Source: Owenia fusiformis (Eukaryota; Annelida; Polychaeta; Sabellida; Oweniidae). From it: a stretch of 64,000 bases of DNA. A model generated the notes under the pieces. That model did not search any database and was not told the DNA's origin. It saw only the letters and a list, made by a program, of their open reading frames with translations. The stretch covers positions 34,785,375 to 34,849,374 of the forward strand of contig CAIIXF020000005.1 of NCBI GenBank assembly GCA_903813345.2. The letters are read 5' to 3'. This document shows positions 26,772-38,954 of this stretch, piece after piece (the first letter of the stretch is position 1; each line of letters begins with the position of its first letter). Made by a program: the position numbers and the translations under genes.

Positions 26772-27024
26772 GCTTGACGTCCCTTTTCATGATAAAGGCA
26801 TATGGCGTTACAAAACACAGGATTATGGATTCCGGATGTGTGATAAATTAGGCTCAAAGCTGTCATTTGATTATGGTACCTCGATAAAGGAGGAAGAATA
26901 CGTTGAACCCAGTCCGCTTCAGAAGTGCATGCAATTCACAGAGAGAACAACGTTAACCCCTGTGAAAAGAGAGCTTAGCTTTTCATATGATGAAATCGAA
27001 GATGTAATAATATTTATTGATTAA
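26772..27024 (+). CDS. Possible terminal exon of an unrecognised gene
   Basis: After acceptor gttgctgttgtctagttcag the frame is open to TAA at 27022-27024, followed at once by AATAAA-like signals (27027-27040). The approximately 84-residue peptide has balanced composition (segments GIWRYKTQDYGFRMCDKL and YDEIEDVIIFID) unlike chance AT-rich translation. No family is recognised. The acceptor may derive from the adjacent 25948-26735 repeat, and no upstream exon was found, so this could be a captured or decayed exon. Confidence 0.32.
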
Positions 27025-27056
27025 AAATAAAAATAAAAACTAAATATATGCAAATT

Positions 27057-27215
27057 ACAGGGTGTCCGGAAAGTAAAGATGCAAACACTCTAATTTTAAG
27101 AGATTTAGGATTTTCGCAATGAAATTGCTACAGATTGTAGAGGAACATTACAATGTGTCTACCAAATCTCATCGCACATAGTCTAAACCTGTAATGATTC
27201 CCTAATTCAACCTTG
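27057..27215 (+). mobile_element. Solo end of the CAGGGTGTCCGGAAAGTAAA mariner-type family
   Basis: It shares about 150 bp with the left arm of the complete element at 57945-59038 (CAGGGTGTCCGGAAAGTAAA, then a GATGAAATTGCT-like segment). No matching right end follows. Confidence 0.6.
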
Positions 27216-27777
27216 ACAAGTATCTCGTTTTTTAATGATGATCATTTAGATAGTATCACTCAGACAACTTCTTCCACTGTCCTCATCCACTCTGATGATT
27301 TGTTGGAAATCTATAAAGTTTATGGAGCTGTTCCACAATTAAAGATGGTTCATTGTGTTCTACAAGTCAGAAACGTTCCAATAACAAGTCAACATCATTA
27401 ACTGGAATATTTAGGTCACGTCCAAATGGTTAAATCTAAAAAATATTCTTTCGACAATTGCTACTCATTTAAACCATTTTAAATCATGATTTTCGTTCAC
27501 AATGTGGCTACTTTCATTATGAATCGGTGTATTCATTGGATACAAGGCAGGCTGGTGATTATAAGGCAAAATAGGTAAAAACACGGGCAGAATCGCTCGC
27601 ATCCCGAAATAACAAGACTATAGCAAACGGTTCGTACAAAAAAGGTGTTTGCGGGTGTCTGAAGATAGGGTATATAGTATGGTAAGTTATCTAATTGTAT
27701 TATATTTACATAAAGTCAAGTGAAAGCAATTTCATAACCAGATTTACAAACCTACCTCTACTCTTTTCCATAAATCA

Positions 27778-27844
27778 AGTCCAAATGGTTATGAAAAACA
27801 AGTCCGGAACGATTTACGTTGGGTAGTATCGGAGACCGTGGAAT
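27778..27844 (+). repeat. Coding-like segment duplicated in inverse orientation (copy 2)
   Basis: This is the plus-strand counterpart of 25210-25275, reading SPNGYEKQVRNDLRWVVSET followed shortly by a stop. The copies are 2.5 kb apart in inverse orientation. The TIR element at 25948-26735 and a mariner fragment lie between them. Confidence 0.4.
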
Positions 27845-27849
27845 TGTAA

Positions 27850-29484
27850 TTCTAGAGGAGAATATAATTATTATGTGAATAGTATTCTTGTCATCTGTGT
27901 TGAGAACCTCTCGCTTGTTAAATCGAGCCAACTATAGACAATTTTATTCGAAATATAATATACACTGAAAATGTTTCTTATATCTTCAAACGTCAGTCCT
28001 CGTAAAATGAAGTAAGCGGAAGAGGACGTGAACTTTGAGTTGTGGGTTTTCTCCCCCTCTTGTTCACCGGTTATCCGGGATTTTCCCTCAATTCACGTGG
28101 TCTTAACATCCCGTGACTCCGATAGAATTTCATAGATTTCTTGAGATCTGAAGATGACCAATGGCACATGGTGTATAAGGGCCGGAGTTTCCACTGCTTT
28201 CGACACCTTACACGGTAGAATAGGATTTGGTTGCATACAAACAGAAAAAATTGCATTGTTATTGTGGGCGTGGAATATGGCGTATTTTATAAATCCAAGA
28301 ATCCGCGCCCAAAGGGTTTAATTAAGCATGAATAGGATCCTCTAGACTAACTCCATTCCAACGTTTAAGTGAGTAGGTACTTCTTATATGTATTGAATCT
28401 CGAAATAAACGTGTGAGTCCATGCCTTTGGGGAAATCACGATCTTCCACCATGTAAAGGATATTAGAAGCTTTAAAAAATTTGAAAGTATTATAGATTAT
28501 AATTGTTAGATTAAAACTACGACCCGGATTTACATCTTATTTTTTAAACTAGGTCACATGCCCAAAGTCCCCGTACATAAGTTCAGATTCGAATCTAGTG
28601 TCTAATATATAATATATAGAGGTAATTTTTACTAATTTACAATCAAAAACTTCTGTTCACGGTCATCAGGCAGTACCACCGGAGAGTTGCTAGTTTAAAA
28701 TATCACATTCATCTTCTATATACACACTAAGGAAGAGATATAAATATCAGAACGTAATACAATTTCAAACTGAAAAATCCCAAGGGCATGTAGCCTCCTA
28801 TCGTCGATAAGTCGCTCCAATTAAAAAAAACTATGTAAGTCCCCAATGCCTAAACTGCGTTTTGCAACAGGATCTTTTAAATATTACGAAAATATATATC
28901 CGCCTCACGTCAGGTAGTAATCCTCAAAAGGATAGGAGTTTATTTAAAAATAATGTATAAAAGTTGAAGAACTAAAATATGGTAACACAAATAAAAAAAC
29001 TGCGGATAGGAGCATTTCAACGTTTTCAAGTGCCAAATCAAAGTTTCCAATGAGAACACGTGAGTAATATTTATCAATTATTATAAAAAAGAATTTTATT
29101 ATTATTATTAGGTTTTCTATACCTTCACAGATCGTCTCAATTCTTTTAATCTGTTTTTGCTCGTCATTTATAATTGTTTTAAGAATCTCAAATTGTTCAT
29201 TCTTTATTCTGAAATATTTTATTCTGAACAGAACCCAGGCAAATTTTAAACTTTTTTATAAGATATAAAGGACGGTTCAGATTATACATTTAGAGAAGGT
29301 GGCAAAGCAGCATTTGTTTATTTATAAACATCACACATTTCTAATAATGGATATAAACAGTAATTATTAGCAAGTCGTGATCCTGATTAATGGCAATACA
29401 GCAATAGTGTTGAATGAATTCACACATTTCACATTGAGAATGTTTCAGCGGACATTATATAACAATGGAACTTTATCAATGCTT
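27850..29484. other. No gene seen upstream of the helical-cytokine-like gene
   Basis: AT-rich. The minus frame 28071-28256 has no supporting motif. Distal regulatory DNA of the downstream gene may lie here, but no element is identifiable by eye. Confidence 0.4.
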
Positions 29485-29590
29485 TTACAGTATAAAATGG
29501 TGTAAAAAGTGGTCACTTTTCACAATCGCTGTGCAATTGATACAAGCACTCATCCTGTGATAAAAATTTATGCAAATTTAAAAAACTATA
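29485..29590 (+). promoter_or_regulatory. TATA-box core promoter and short 5' UTR of the helical-cytokine-like gene
   Basis: A TATAAAA box lies at 29491-29497. A start about 30 nt downstream would give a 5' UTR of roughly 70 nt before the ATG at 29591. A TATA promoter fits an inducible secreted protein and contrasts with the TATA-less ETS/NRF1/E-box promoters elsewhere in the window. No clear NF-kB or STAT site was identified. Confidence 0.45.
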
Positions 29591-32500
29591 ATGAATATAA
29601 CGAAGATAGTGGGTAAGTCGTATATTTTTAGTACGCATGACAACGATTTCTTTAATTAATCCTACTTTATTTATACAATGTAAAATTGTTTTTAGAAATG
29701 AATTTGTTAAACGCAGAAATGTGGATGTTTTAATGAATAATGTAAAAATTGATAAAAGCTCTTGGTTGCGAGCTCATCATTGTACCAATGAAGATGTGCT
29801 CCGTATTTTACATTGGAAATCACTTCACAATATTTATCCTTGTAATTCGGTCCTGTTCAAGCTAAAAATTAAAAATTCTCCTTTATGTGATCATTGTGGA
29901 GTAAATGACACTATTGTACATCATTTTATTAAATGTAATAAAGTCAAAGATATTTGGAATAATTTCAATTTGACAGATGAACAAATTTTAGGTCTTCAAA
30001 CATGTTCAAATTATAAAGATGTTCTCATTGCCAGAAAACAATCCAAATTTTCAACTACCACAACTATTTAGGCAATATAAAAAGTGAGTTTCATAAACAA
30101 AATATATTAAATTTGTAGAAATGTATGTTTATTTTGTATGATTGATGTTAATGTATAATTGTAAGTTAATTTTAAAGGAAAATAAATGTTTAAAAAAAAT
30201 AAAATAATAATACATAAACAAGGCATTAACATGCAAAATGACACCACCTGTCATTTGTTACAGATGCCAAACACTGTCCATAAAAGGTATGAGGCTTACA
30301 GTATGTCATCTCTTCTGGTGATGACAACAATATGAAATGTATTATTCTTATTAAATGAATAAATGAACAAGAAAATAAAACAAAACAAAAAAAAAGTTAA
30401 ATCTTATCAAATCAATAAAATATTTTTTCATGCTCTAAGTTGAACATTTTTAATAAAGATAAAATGGAATGATATAACATTATTTTTGATTTAAGCCACA
30501 TTCTTAGAATATACCGTGGGGTGTAATCTGTCCCTATTAGAGAGTTTTGAGAATTTGGTTTTATTTTTATTTTTTATCATCAAAATATTACTTTTATGAC
30601 ATCGAAACTGCGAAACTGTTTTAAAAGTTTTCCCGGGAGAGAGCCGTTTGTTTTGATCACAAACTGCGCGCCATGCAACATGACAGCATACAATGCGAAG
30701 TATATCATGTTTTTCAACGTTACTTGTCATTATATGATACTAACAACGTTTTGAACATTTTAGTGGCACTAGAAATGCCCAATTTGGGCGATTATGCCGT
30801 GATTGTAATGAAATTTTATAAACAATTTTTGAAATAAATAGTATTCATGAAAAAATACTCATTTTCTGTCCAATTACTGTCCATAGCTTGGACTGGGGGT
30901 TGTGGGGATTATTTGGCATGAAAATCATTGCTTTTGGTACAATTTGACCGGATGATGTGGGAGTGTGGTTTTGCCAAAATTTATTCAATTTTGTTGGGTC
31001 ATGTTCAATGGATTTTCAGATCTAAGTCGCTTTCGAGATATAATGTTACCTTTCTTTCCCTATTATAGCGAATAATGATACCTAGGTTATCAAAAACCTT
31101 CGTCTAATATGCCATTGTAATTCGGCTTCATATTCCTCTATTTTGCTGTTTCTTTACAGCTTTTGGTCCTTTTCCTTTAGCACTTGTACTTAGATATTTA
31201 GGTTTATTTATAAGGAAACTAAGAAAACTACACGATGACAATTAGCTGGCTTTAATTGCTCTATATAAATGAACTCTTATAATAAGTATAACAATACCCA
31301 AGAGATGAAATCAAGGTGGATTTACATGAATAACAAAAAAGTCGATCACAAGAATAAGAATGGCAGACGTATTCAGAATAATTGGACAGTGGGAAGAACT
31401 GAAATAAATTAGTTCTCAATCACCGCGAATCAGAAGAATTAAGAATGATGCTGATGCTAATTCTAATGATATTAACAAACTAGAGCGTTTACGAAAATAT
31501 GAAATAGTTCCAACTAAAATTATGTGACCTTTTAAGTCGAAAAAATAATTCAGATCATTATTGACAAAAAGTTTGTAGTGGATCAAAATGGTTACTTTGT
31601 AAAATATATTTTCCAATTATTTAACTTACAATAAGATAAAGAATGAATAACTTTAATTAATAAAACATATATTGCCCTATAGACGTACAAGAACAACTAA
31701 AAGCTCGATGGTTATTCCTTAAAATTTACCTTTGTAGACGCTTTAGTACTGCTGTCCGTCACAATCTTCCTATTTGACAGAGCTTCGTGCATACCTTTGC
31801 GTCAAAGAAGAGAACAGCGTAGTGGTCGACGCGAAGCACGAAGCAACTCTTCCACAACAGAAAGAAGTCCATCCAGCCTACAAATATGGAATGGATGTAC
31901 TGGATCCAGCGGGTCTCTAAGACATAACTGGGGACCCCGGTCGCATGCGTTTGATGACACTATATTGCGCATCACACGCTACATTATTGCCAACATAACT
32001 GGGTTTCTTCAGACGTATGTAAGTATTTCGAAATGATTATTATTGCACTCCTAAAGATAAATTATTATGTTATTATATACATTTAGTTATATACCTTAGG
32101 GTGATGGTCAACACTATATTTAACTCCGTCTGTAAATGTTCGATTTCAGAAACAGCGATTCAATGACCATCTGCTCTCTACACATATCGGCCAGCAAAGC
32201 CACCCTGTTGTGGACGCCATCAACACCAAGCTGTTAGCTGTGAGAAATAATGCAACAAATGTTGATGTAAGAATATTTAAGTACAGTATCCATACTCAAT
32301 TCAGACGTGTAATGAATCAATTTCTTATGTTCATTTAGTCCAAAACGATTTTTTATTTTTGAATCAACCAACTCTGGTGAGTGCTGTATAAATTGATCAA
32401 ATATATTTCGGAAAGTTATTTTTAGTTAATATTTCAGAAATAAGGGGGGTGGAATACATGAATTACTTATTATTTTATTTTTGCAGCTGAACGGCTCTTT

Positions 32501-33083
32501 AATCACGATTCTTGAAGCTCTTCACCAATACAAAAGCTACATGAACCATACTTACCGTAACGAGTTTGCGCGAACATTAGGAGGCCGCACTAGCAGAAGG
32601 GGTGGTTCAAGGCAATGGCGCCACACAAGAAATAAGCGAATGGTGAGGAAACGCACATTACATCGTCAAATAAGCTCATTGCTTAATCGACACGTGACAT
32701 GGCTCATTTGCAAAGTGTCTCTTTTTGCACAGGTATGTGATATAACTAATTTACTAGATTTTTTGTCAGATAACTATTGCAGATTTTTTTTAAAAACCTA
32801 AAATATTTAGTTTGGCTTCGTCTCCGCAAGAGCTAAAAACGTCTAAGGGCCATCAAACAAATGAGACAAAATATGACTTTGTTCTTAGCACCAGGGTGTG
32901 GATTTGACTGAAGACGCTCTACGTGGTATCCTGGATATCGAACACAATACACAGTTGTCCCAGGCTCTAAATGATGCTTATACTTACATCATATTCAAGA
33001 AAGTGCACGAAGGACTCGGAATCATTATGCTTTTCTTCAGAGATACGATGGATAATCGACAAACAGCAGCTGATGGTGACTGA
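29591..33083 (+). CDS. Five-exon secreted four-helix protein, IL-6/G-CSF-type helical-cytokine-like
   Basis: Exons: 29591-29612, 31738-32018, 32150-32266, 32487-32732, 32895-33083 (TGA). Donors are gtaagt, gtaagt, gtaaga and gtatgt; acceptors are tttgtag, atttcag, tttgcag and caccag. The joined frame is open for 284 codons. Exon 1 adds MNITKIV and one base; exon 2 completes an Asp and continues with a hydrophobic run, giving a signal peptide of about 25 residues ending DRASC. An RQRR furin-like site follows at residues 29-32. Predicted amphipathic helices are about 78-105, 119-168, 196-222 and 243-276. An Arg/Gly-rich loop (about 172-196) contains RNKR. Sequons are at N44, N93, N135, N142 and N160; mature cysteines are C61 and C215. 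Intron phases are 1-0-0-0 and exon 3 is 117 nt; from memory human IL6 has the same phases and a 114-nt exon 3. Intron 1 holds a LINE fragment and a broken small ORF. The gene structure is well supported. The cytokine assignment is inference; another helical hormone or a novel secreted protein is possible. Confidence 0.72.
29637..30212 (+). mobile_element. 5'-truncated LINE (non-LTR retrotransposon) 3' end with zf-RVT-like domain
   Basis: The frame 29637-30071 encodes 144 residues of the C-terminal tail of a LINE reverse transcriptase. Features are an R(I/A)LHWKSLHNIYP-type segment (about 57-68), LFKLKIKN (73-80), and a zinc-binding CDHC at 84-87 with H95/H96 and C100, followed by KDIWNN. This layout (W..L....P....LF......P.C..C......H....C) is that of the zf-RVT domain at the end of many LINE ORF2 proteins. 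After the stop comes an A-rich tail (about 30176-30212), typical of target-primed insertion. The catalytic RT and endonuclease parts are missing. It lies in sense orientation inside intron 1 of the helical-cytokine-like gene. Confidence 0.75.
31360..31527 (+). pseudogene. Small broken ORF of unknown family within intron 1
   Basis: Reading from ATG 31360, codons run in one frame to TGA 31525-31527 with a single in-frame TAA at 31405. The peptide after the stop (SPRIRRIKNDADAN, then a KLERLRKYEIVP segment) looks protein-like. A related peptide, NPNILKIKDDADAK, is encoded at 36169-36285. The family is not recognised. It may be a decayed small gene or a transposon fragment. Confidence 0.25.
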
Positions 33084-36000
33084 TTAAACATCATTCCAAG
33101 TGACCTGCAATGAGATGGTCGTGAAGTGTTGAATATGTCGACAATGTCTCTGCATGTTGGAAGTTATTTACTTATAAAGATGTCATCTTACACTAATCTA
33201 AATTCTTTTGTCGATGTTATAAGTTCTAAGAGTGTAATGACATCTATCATAAGTAAACTAAAACAGAGAATAATCTCTCAGTTTATTTGTGTAAAGAAGA
33301 ATCCCCATTTTTCATGATTGACATAGTTCGCGCCAAATTGTCATCTTTGAATGCTCGAAAAACATGTATTGATTACATGGCTAACAGAAACAAAATGAAG
33401 GATGAAAACGGTTAGTTTCTGCCGTAATTTAGCAATATTATGATTTGAAATTCTTTATAGAAGTAAAGAGAAGTGTGAGGGATATGCTTATATTAATGAA
33501 AGCTTCCCATCGATGTGAAGTATTCAGAAAATAGATGATAGAAAAGTTTAACAAAACGAAAGGGCACATAAAGGCACACTATACTTAATTTAGAAGAAAA
33601 TGGACAAAATTATCATTGAAACGCGTACTCGCACACTTGTTTGATTTGCTTAACTTTTTGAACCAAGAAAAAATAACTCACATAGAAAAAATTATTTGAA
33701 GTTCAGAGATCATTAGATATGCATGCACATGTTAAACAAAGTGCATGTTTTAAATAACCATTGCTTTAAAAGATGGCGACACTTCTATAAAAATGAATGT
33801 ATCATGTAATACAAACAACTTTGCCATCTTTCAATGACATTGATAAAAACTTGATATATAAAGCTTGACAGAATATATTTTTTGATAATTTATTGTCAGC
33901 TTTGATGTGGTCCATTTGAGCTGTTGTTGGTGTCTTTGGAAGTCTTTATTTTGCCCAAAATGTTGGAAATTTCCAAAGTGGGCCTTTAATTATGGTCAGC
34001 GTTGAACTACAGTATTTCTCATCTCATTCTTTTATCTGAGGCTTATATGAGAAAAAGAATACGATGCATGATTTAAACTGACGTCTTTCAGCTTGTATAT
34101 CACACGGAGGCTGGCCTCTATTAATTTATGAATTATTTAAGGAATTAAGAACCTGATCAAATGCTTTGTTTGTGAAATATCATAAGTGAATTGTTGCTTC
34201 CTCAACCAAGACTGAAGAATGGAGTTTATATCAAGGCTGGCCTACAATCCACGAGTGATGTATTTTACGAACAAAACATTGAGTTCAATGCTTAAATCTT
34301 TCCACACATGACAAAACAGCTTTATAAAACGAAATTGGTTTCAACTGCAGGCAGGCAGGTAGAGATCGCTGTTCCAAAAGTGTACATTTTTAGAAAGATA
34401 ATAATGGTGTTCGGTGATGAGGGTTCATTTCCACTGAATCTAAGAATAGTCGTTCATCTAGTTTAAAAATATGGAATTACATTTTGTATCAATACTGTCT
34501 TCTGATTGGCTGAAATCTCATATAACTTGTTTGGCCATGTGTGAATATTATATCTGACTTTATACTGTAAATGCAATGTGTGAATAACTCCACAGATAGA
34601 AATATATTCTAATCATTAAATCTTTACCTATGTTCATAATACGTTTTCATTTTTTAAAATATTTTTTCAATTTAACATTTGTACTAAACGTCATTATATT
34701 TGCATTGCTGCAGTTGTGAATACTACATATCTCAGTAAATTAGAAACTTCAATGAGAATTTAGCATTACAGTTTGGACAAAAATAATTGAGTCATGGATT
34801 TGCTGAAGTGAGAATTTCTCATGTGAAAAGAATTTCTAAGAGCCCATACACACGGGTGTTAAGCCACGATGATACCATGAGCACATGCTTTGAGGATCCG
34901 CGTTGTTTGAACCTACCACCGAGCTCGCTTATACACCAAGCCCCGTTACACAGTCATGATACCGCCGAGCAAGCTCATTGTATCATCGGGTCTGCTTTAC
35001 CCCCGTGATACATCAGTGGACGAGTGTATACAAAATGTAAAATATTCAAATATTGGAAACTATGGGCTTTAGTAATTGGAAATAGTGATCGACTAATCAT
35101 TTGTTTATGGTTCAAACTGTACACGATCCTTCAGAATTTTCCTTCTTAAAATATTTCAGTGTGTGATAACCTGATTAAGTGAGCAACCGATGTCAAGTAA
35201 TCAATCAATGAAATAATTTTAAACTATGGAGTCGCTTCTTACCACTGTAGCGTTCAAATAGCAATATAATTATGTAATCCCCTGAGCACTAGGGATGCTA
35301 AGTTACATATTCTTGGGTATATGATAACCTCAAGTGCAGTTATGTATAGTCGATGTCATCAGAGATGGGTAAGTGACAAGATATATAAAAGAAGAAGAAC
35401 GTTCTTAGAAACCTGTTAATATTATTGAGGAAACTGACCTTGTTATCAGCATAAATCTAGAATCAGATTGGCATACCAGTTGTTATAATGAATTAAAGAC
35501 TTTCTAGTTGAATGCTTAAAAAATTCGATTCATTCATTTTGAGATGGTTCCTTATAGTAAATACCCCCAAATACGTTTATGCATATGAAGTGCTAGTTAG
35601 TGCAATAAACAATAACTCCCTCATTTGCATAGTTTTGCTTTTTGTTATTAATACTATGTTTGATTCTCATTCAAACGGCTGAAAATTAAGATATTGAATC
35701 ACAAATTCATTTGAGACAGAGACATTTCATCGGCAACATATTGCTATTTTATGTATTACATTTTTTATTGCAAATTACAGCAAAATACTCGTTTCTAATT
35801 CATTGAGATAAACTTTAGTAGACTATATATACTCCGTTGCTCTCTTTATATTGCTAACTTTATGATGACTTTTGGTTGTTTCGATTGTAATAAAAGTGCT
35901 CCAGAATCTAAATGAATAATTTTTCTAAATACTCACAGGAACATATCTCAACATCTTTGTTATTAACAACATCTTCAATTCTGATAAATCCATTAAAATA

Positions 36001-36968
36001 CACTGAAATATTTTAATTATTTCTGTCAAAATCATATTATTTTATTAAATCAAGTTTCCTTAAATCGTTTCTAACGAACGATCATTTTGTGTACTATATG
36101 TAAAAAAAGATTCAGATTTTTGTAAAATACATTACATACTCTGGTGATCCACATCTTCGACTTTCAAGATGGCTATAACACTGAAACTTTGTGAATATAT
36201 TAAGATTGGTAATCCAAATATCCTCAAGATCAAAGATGATGCCGACGCGAAGGTGTATAAATACACTATGCGCACGTTTGTGTAACATTTATAGAGAAAT
36301 GTATTATGACTGATTATCAACCAGGGACTGTGTAAGTAATGTAATAGTTGAACAAAGGTCAGACCGAAATATCTTAAAAGACGATACTTGCCGAACGGTT
36401 TCAATTAAACTTGTCAGAAATATGAATAACGAATGAATCTTTATGTTGCAACAAAGTTGATCGAACATAATAATGCCGAAAGGGGACACTTTTGGTAATT
36501 TGTACCAAGATTTGAATTTAAAACAATATTTGGAATGAAAATTTGTTCCAATGATTTGTTCTCATATATACACTCGCTTTTGTCAATTAGGATATTTTGA
36601 TACCATTAAGTTGAGATAAGGAACGTTTTAAAGATCAAAATCACATTTCCTTAAACACACCAAAATGAAAGAGCTATGAATGATGACTCCGTATTAGTAG
36701 TTTATCAAATTGTATTACATTCACTCGCAGAAATGCTTTTTCAAATACACACCTAATTTGAATATTTCACATTCGGAACACGGTTCAGTTATTCCCTATT
36801 TTACGACAGATAATAGTCCTCAAATGGTTATGTTGGCCTTGACCTAGATTAACTGAAATAGATCATCCCCTTAAATATCAAAAGTTTGCCGTTTTGTTCA
36901 CTCCCCTGCTAGCATATCTAAATCCATATTATGATGAAAAGGTCACTCAAATTATTAAATATTTAATA
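33084..36968. other. 3' UTR and unannotated sequence
   Basis: The 3' UTR of the helical-cytokine-like gene must start here, but no clear AATAAA was found close by. The rest is AT-rich without supported genes, apart from the ORF remnant at 36169. Confidence 0.4.
36169..36285 (+). pseudogene. Short ORF related to the broken ORF at 31360
   Basis: This 38-codon frame contains NPNILKIKDDADAK, matching 8 of 13-14 positions of the peptide at 31360-31527. The rest has diverged. The opposite strand is also open over this stretch, so coding status is doubtful. Confidence 0.18.
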
Positions 36969-36970
36969 TA

Positions 36971-38695
36971 TCGGGTGTCCCAAAAAATGAGACACTTTTT
37001 GACACCTATTTTCTTGGTATCTGATTTGCCAAATTCACTGAAAATTTCTACAAAGAAGCCTAAGAGTATCATCAGCAAATCATTCACTAAGAAATTCAAA
37101 ATAGCATGTCAAAAATTCCCATACCGGAGCTCTGCGATGAGACCTCTATAGTGTTTTTACCACCTATCAGGTGATAGCATCTGTCAATCGGTCAAAATAG
37201 CTTGTCTGTGTGTCCTGTCTAATAATTTGTTTCATTGTTCCCAAATATCCAAAATCCATTCATTCTCAAAATTCATTGGAAGTGATATTTTAAGAATAAA
37301 TACGGAAAAGTATTTTGCTTGGAAATGGATTAAAAAGTGACTTTTACATAGATATTGATTATTTTGACATACTGTCTTTAAATCAAAAATACACACAAAA
37401 TATGAGACTAGTCTCTTGCATATTCATAGCACTGGCAGAAAATACCCTAAAGTGCCCCAAGTAAAGTTTTCAAAGAATGTGGCTCATCTATTGCTCAGAT
37501 ATTACTTGTCAATTTGCGTCCAAATTTTTGGTACTGTAACAACCCTGGGTTGTTACTTTTTATATTTCATGCCCAATTTAATTATTTCATATATATCTGT
37601 TAATGTTTATTCTATTATTTCAATTTATTGTAAGGTTTAAAGGTCATTTAAACTTTTTATAACTTTTGAATTTGGTGCCAAAAACTTGAGCCTAGTTTAG
37701 ATTAGCCAATCAGAGCACGTCTTAGAAAAGCGTTTGGAGGCGCACATGGAGAATTTATGAGATTGTCTATTTTATATTGAGCGGATTATAATCGTCTTAA
37801 ATGTAGGACTTAAGGTCCTAAGATAGGATAGGATATGATTCTGTTAACAGTAAATGGCCTAGGATAAGATAAATCAAGTTAAATAGGGTAAGGAAGTTAG
37901 TATTGAACAGAGATAGACGGCTAAGTCAAGTGACCTAATTTCGCAAACTTTGAGATTCTACATCATTTCTTTTAGTTGCTATCGTTGATTCCAATCAGAT
38001 ATATGTTCAGAAATATGTCTCCTTTTTTTCTGTGAATATTACCAGCTTAGGGTAGCATACTAATTCTGCAAGGGTTTAGTTTAGATAGATATTCATAGCC
38101 ATGTGTGTACTTTTATCAGTTTGAACATTTGCCAAAAGGTGGCACTAGTGTTGTGGAGCATCTACATGTAGTAGTTGTGTGTTATATAAGGTCAGATTGG
38201 TAATAAGATTGAAAACTGTTTTGTTAGGTATTTACAGTATCTTGTTTGATATACCATCTGAAAGACCTTAGTTTCATTGTCAAAACTCATTGTACATATT
38301 TCATACTTACTAGTTGATTACGCAATATATATATTTTAATTCAAATCATATTTTATGTTATTATTGAGATCAGTGTGACAGTAAGTCCTCAGTAGAGCAG
38401 ATTAAAATTCATAACAACCAACACACTCCCTAGTCAAGGCCACATATACGCTACCACAGAAATTTCAAGTATATTTGTAACATCTCTTATTTTATGTAAC
38501 GTCAGGCTAGGCGAGTGTGACCCCCGGTTGTTACAGTACAAACGGAAGTTCTCATTGCGTTGCTCCGGTATGGGATCATTTGACATGCCATCTTGAATTT
38601 CTTAGTACTCACATAACATTTATCTGATCTTTTTCATATTTTTATATATACCTTGCTAACCTTGCTAACCCTTGGGCTACTTTTGGGACACCCGA
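36971..38695. mobile_element. 1.7-kb mariner-like inverted-repeat element
   Basis: TCGGGTGTCCCAAAA and TTTTGGGACACCCGA ends are flanked by TA. Arms of about 170 bp match (for example CCCATACCGGAGC and GCTCCGGTATGGG). The interior is taken up by a solo LTR. No transposase frame remains. Confidence 0.75.
37535..38535. mobile_element. 1.0-kb solo LTR nested in the mariner-like element
   Basis: It begins TGTAACAACC and ends GGTTGTTACA (TG...CA with inverted tips) and is flanked by the 4-bp duplication gtac on both sides. A TATATAAGG box at about 38184 could be the LTR promoter. This is the signature of a solo LTR left by LTR-LTR recombination. Confidence 0.7.
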
Positions 38696-38954
38696 TATAT
38701 ATAATTATTTGTCTTTTTTAAATAAAGTTGTTGATCAATCCATTTTTCTAAAACAGAATATCCAGGCACGTGGAAATTAAAATTAAATCAAGGGCATAGG
38801 ATATGATTTTGCTATTTAATAGATCTATAGAGGATTTCATTGCACTAAAAATGCACATTCATTTAATTTCAATTCCGGGACTAATTTTGACCTACTATAA
38901 AGTTATGCTGAAGTACACACAAAACACGGCTTAAACAATCAAGGTAGGATTTGC

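Noticed and set aside
31316-31371. Alternative first exon for the cytokine-like gene (ATG 31312 to donor at 31369)
   Set aside because: Phase fits but the donor is weak and the N-terminus would be long and hydrophilic. The 29591-29612 exon has a perfect donor and yields a classic signal peptide.
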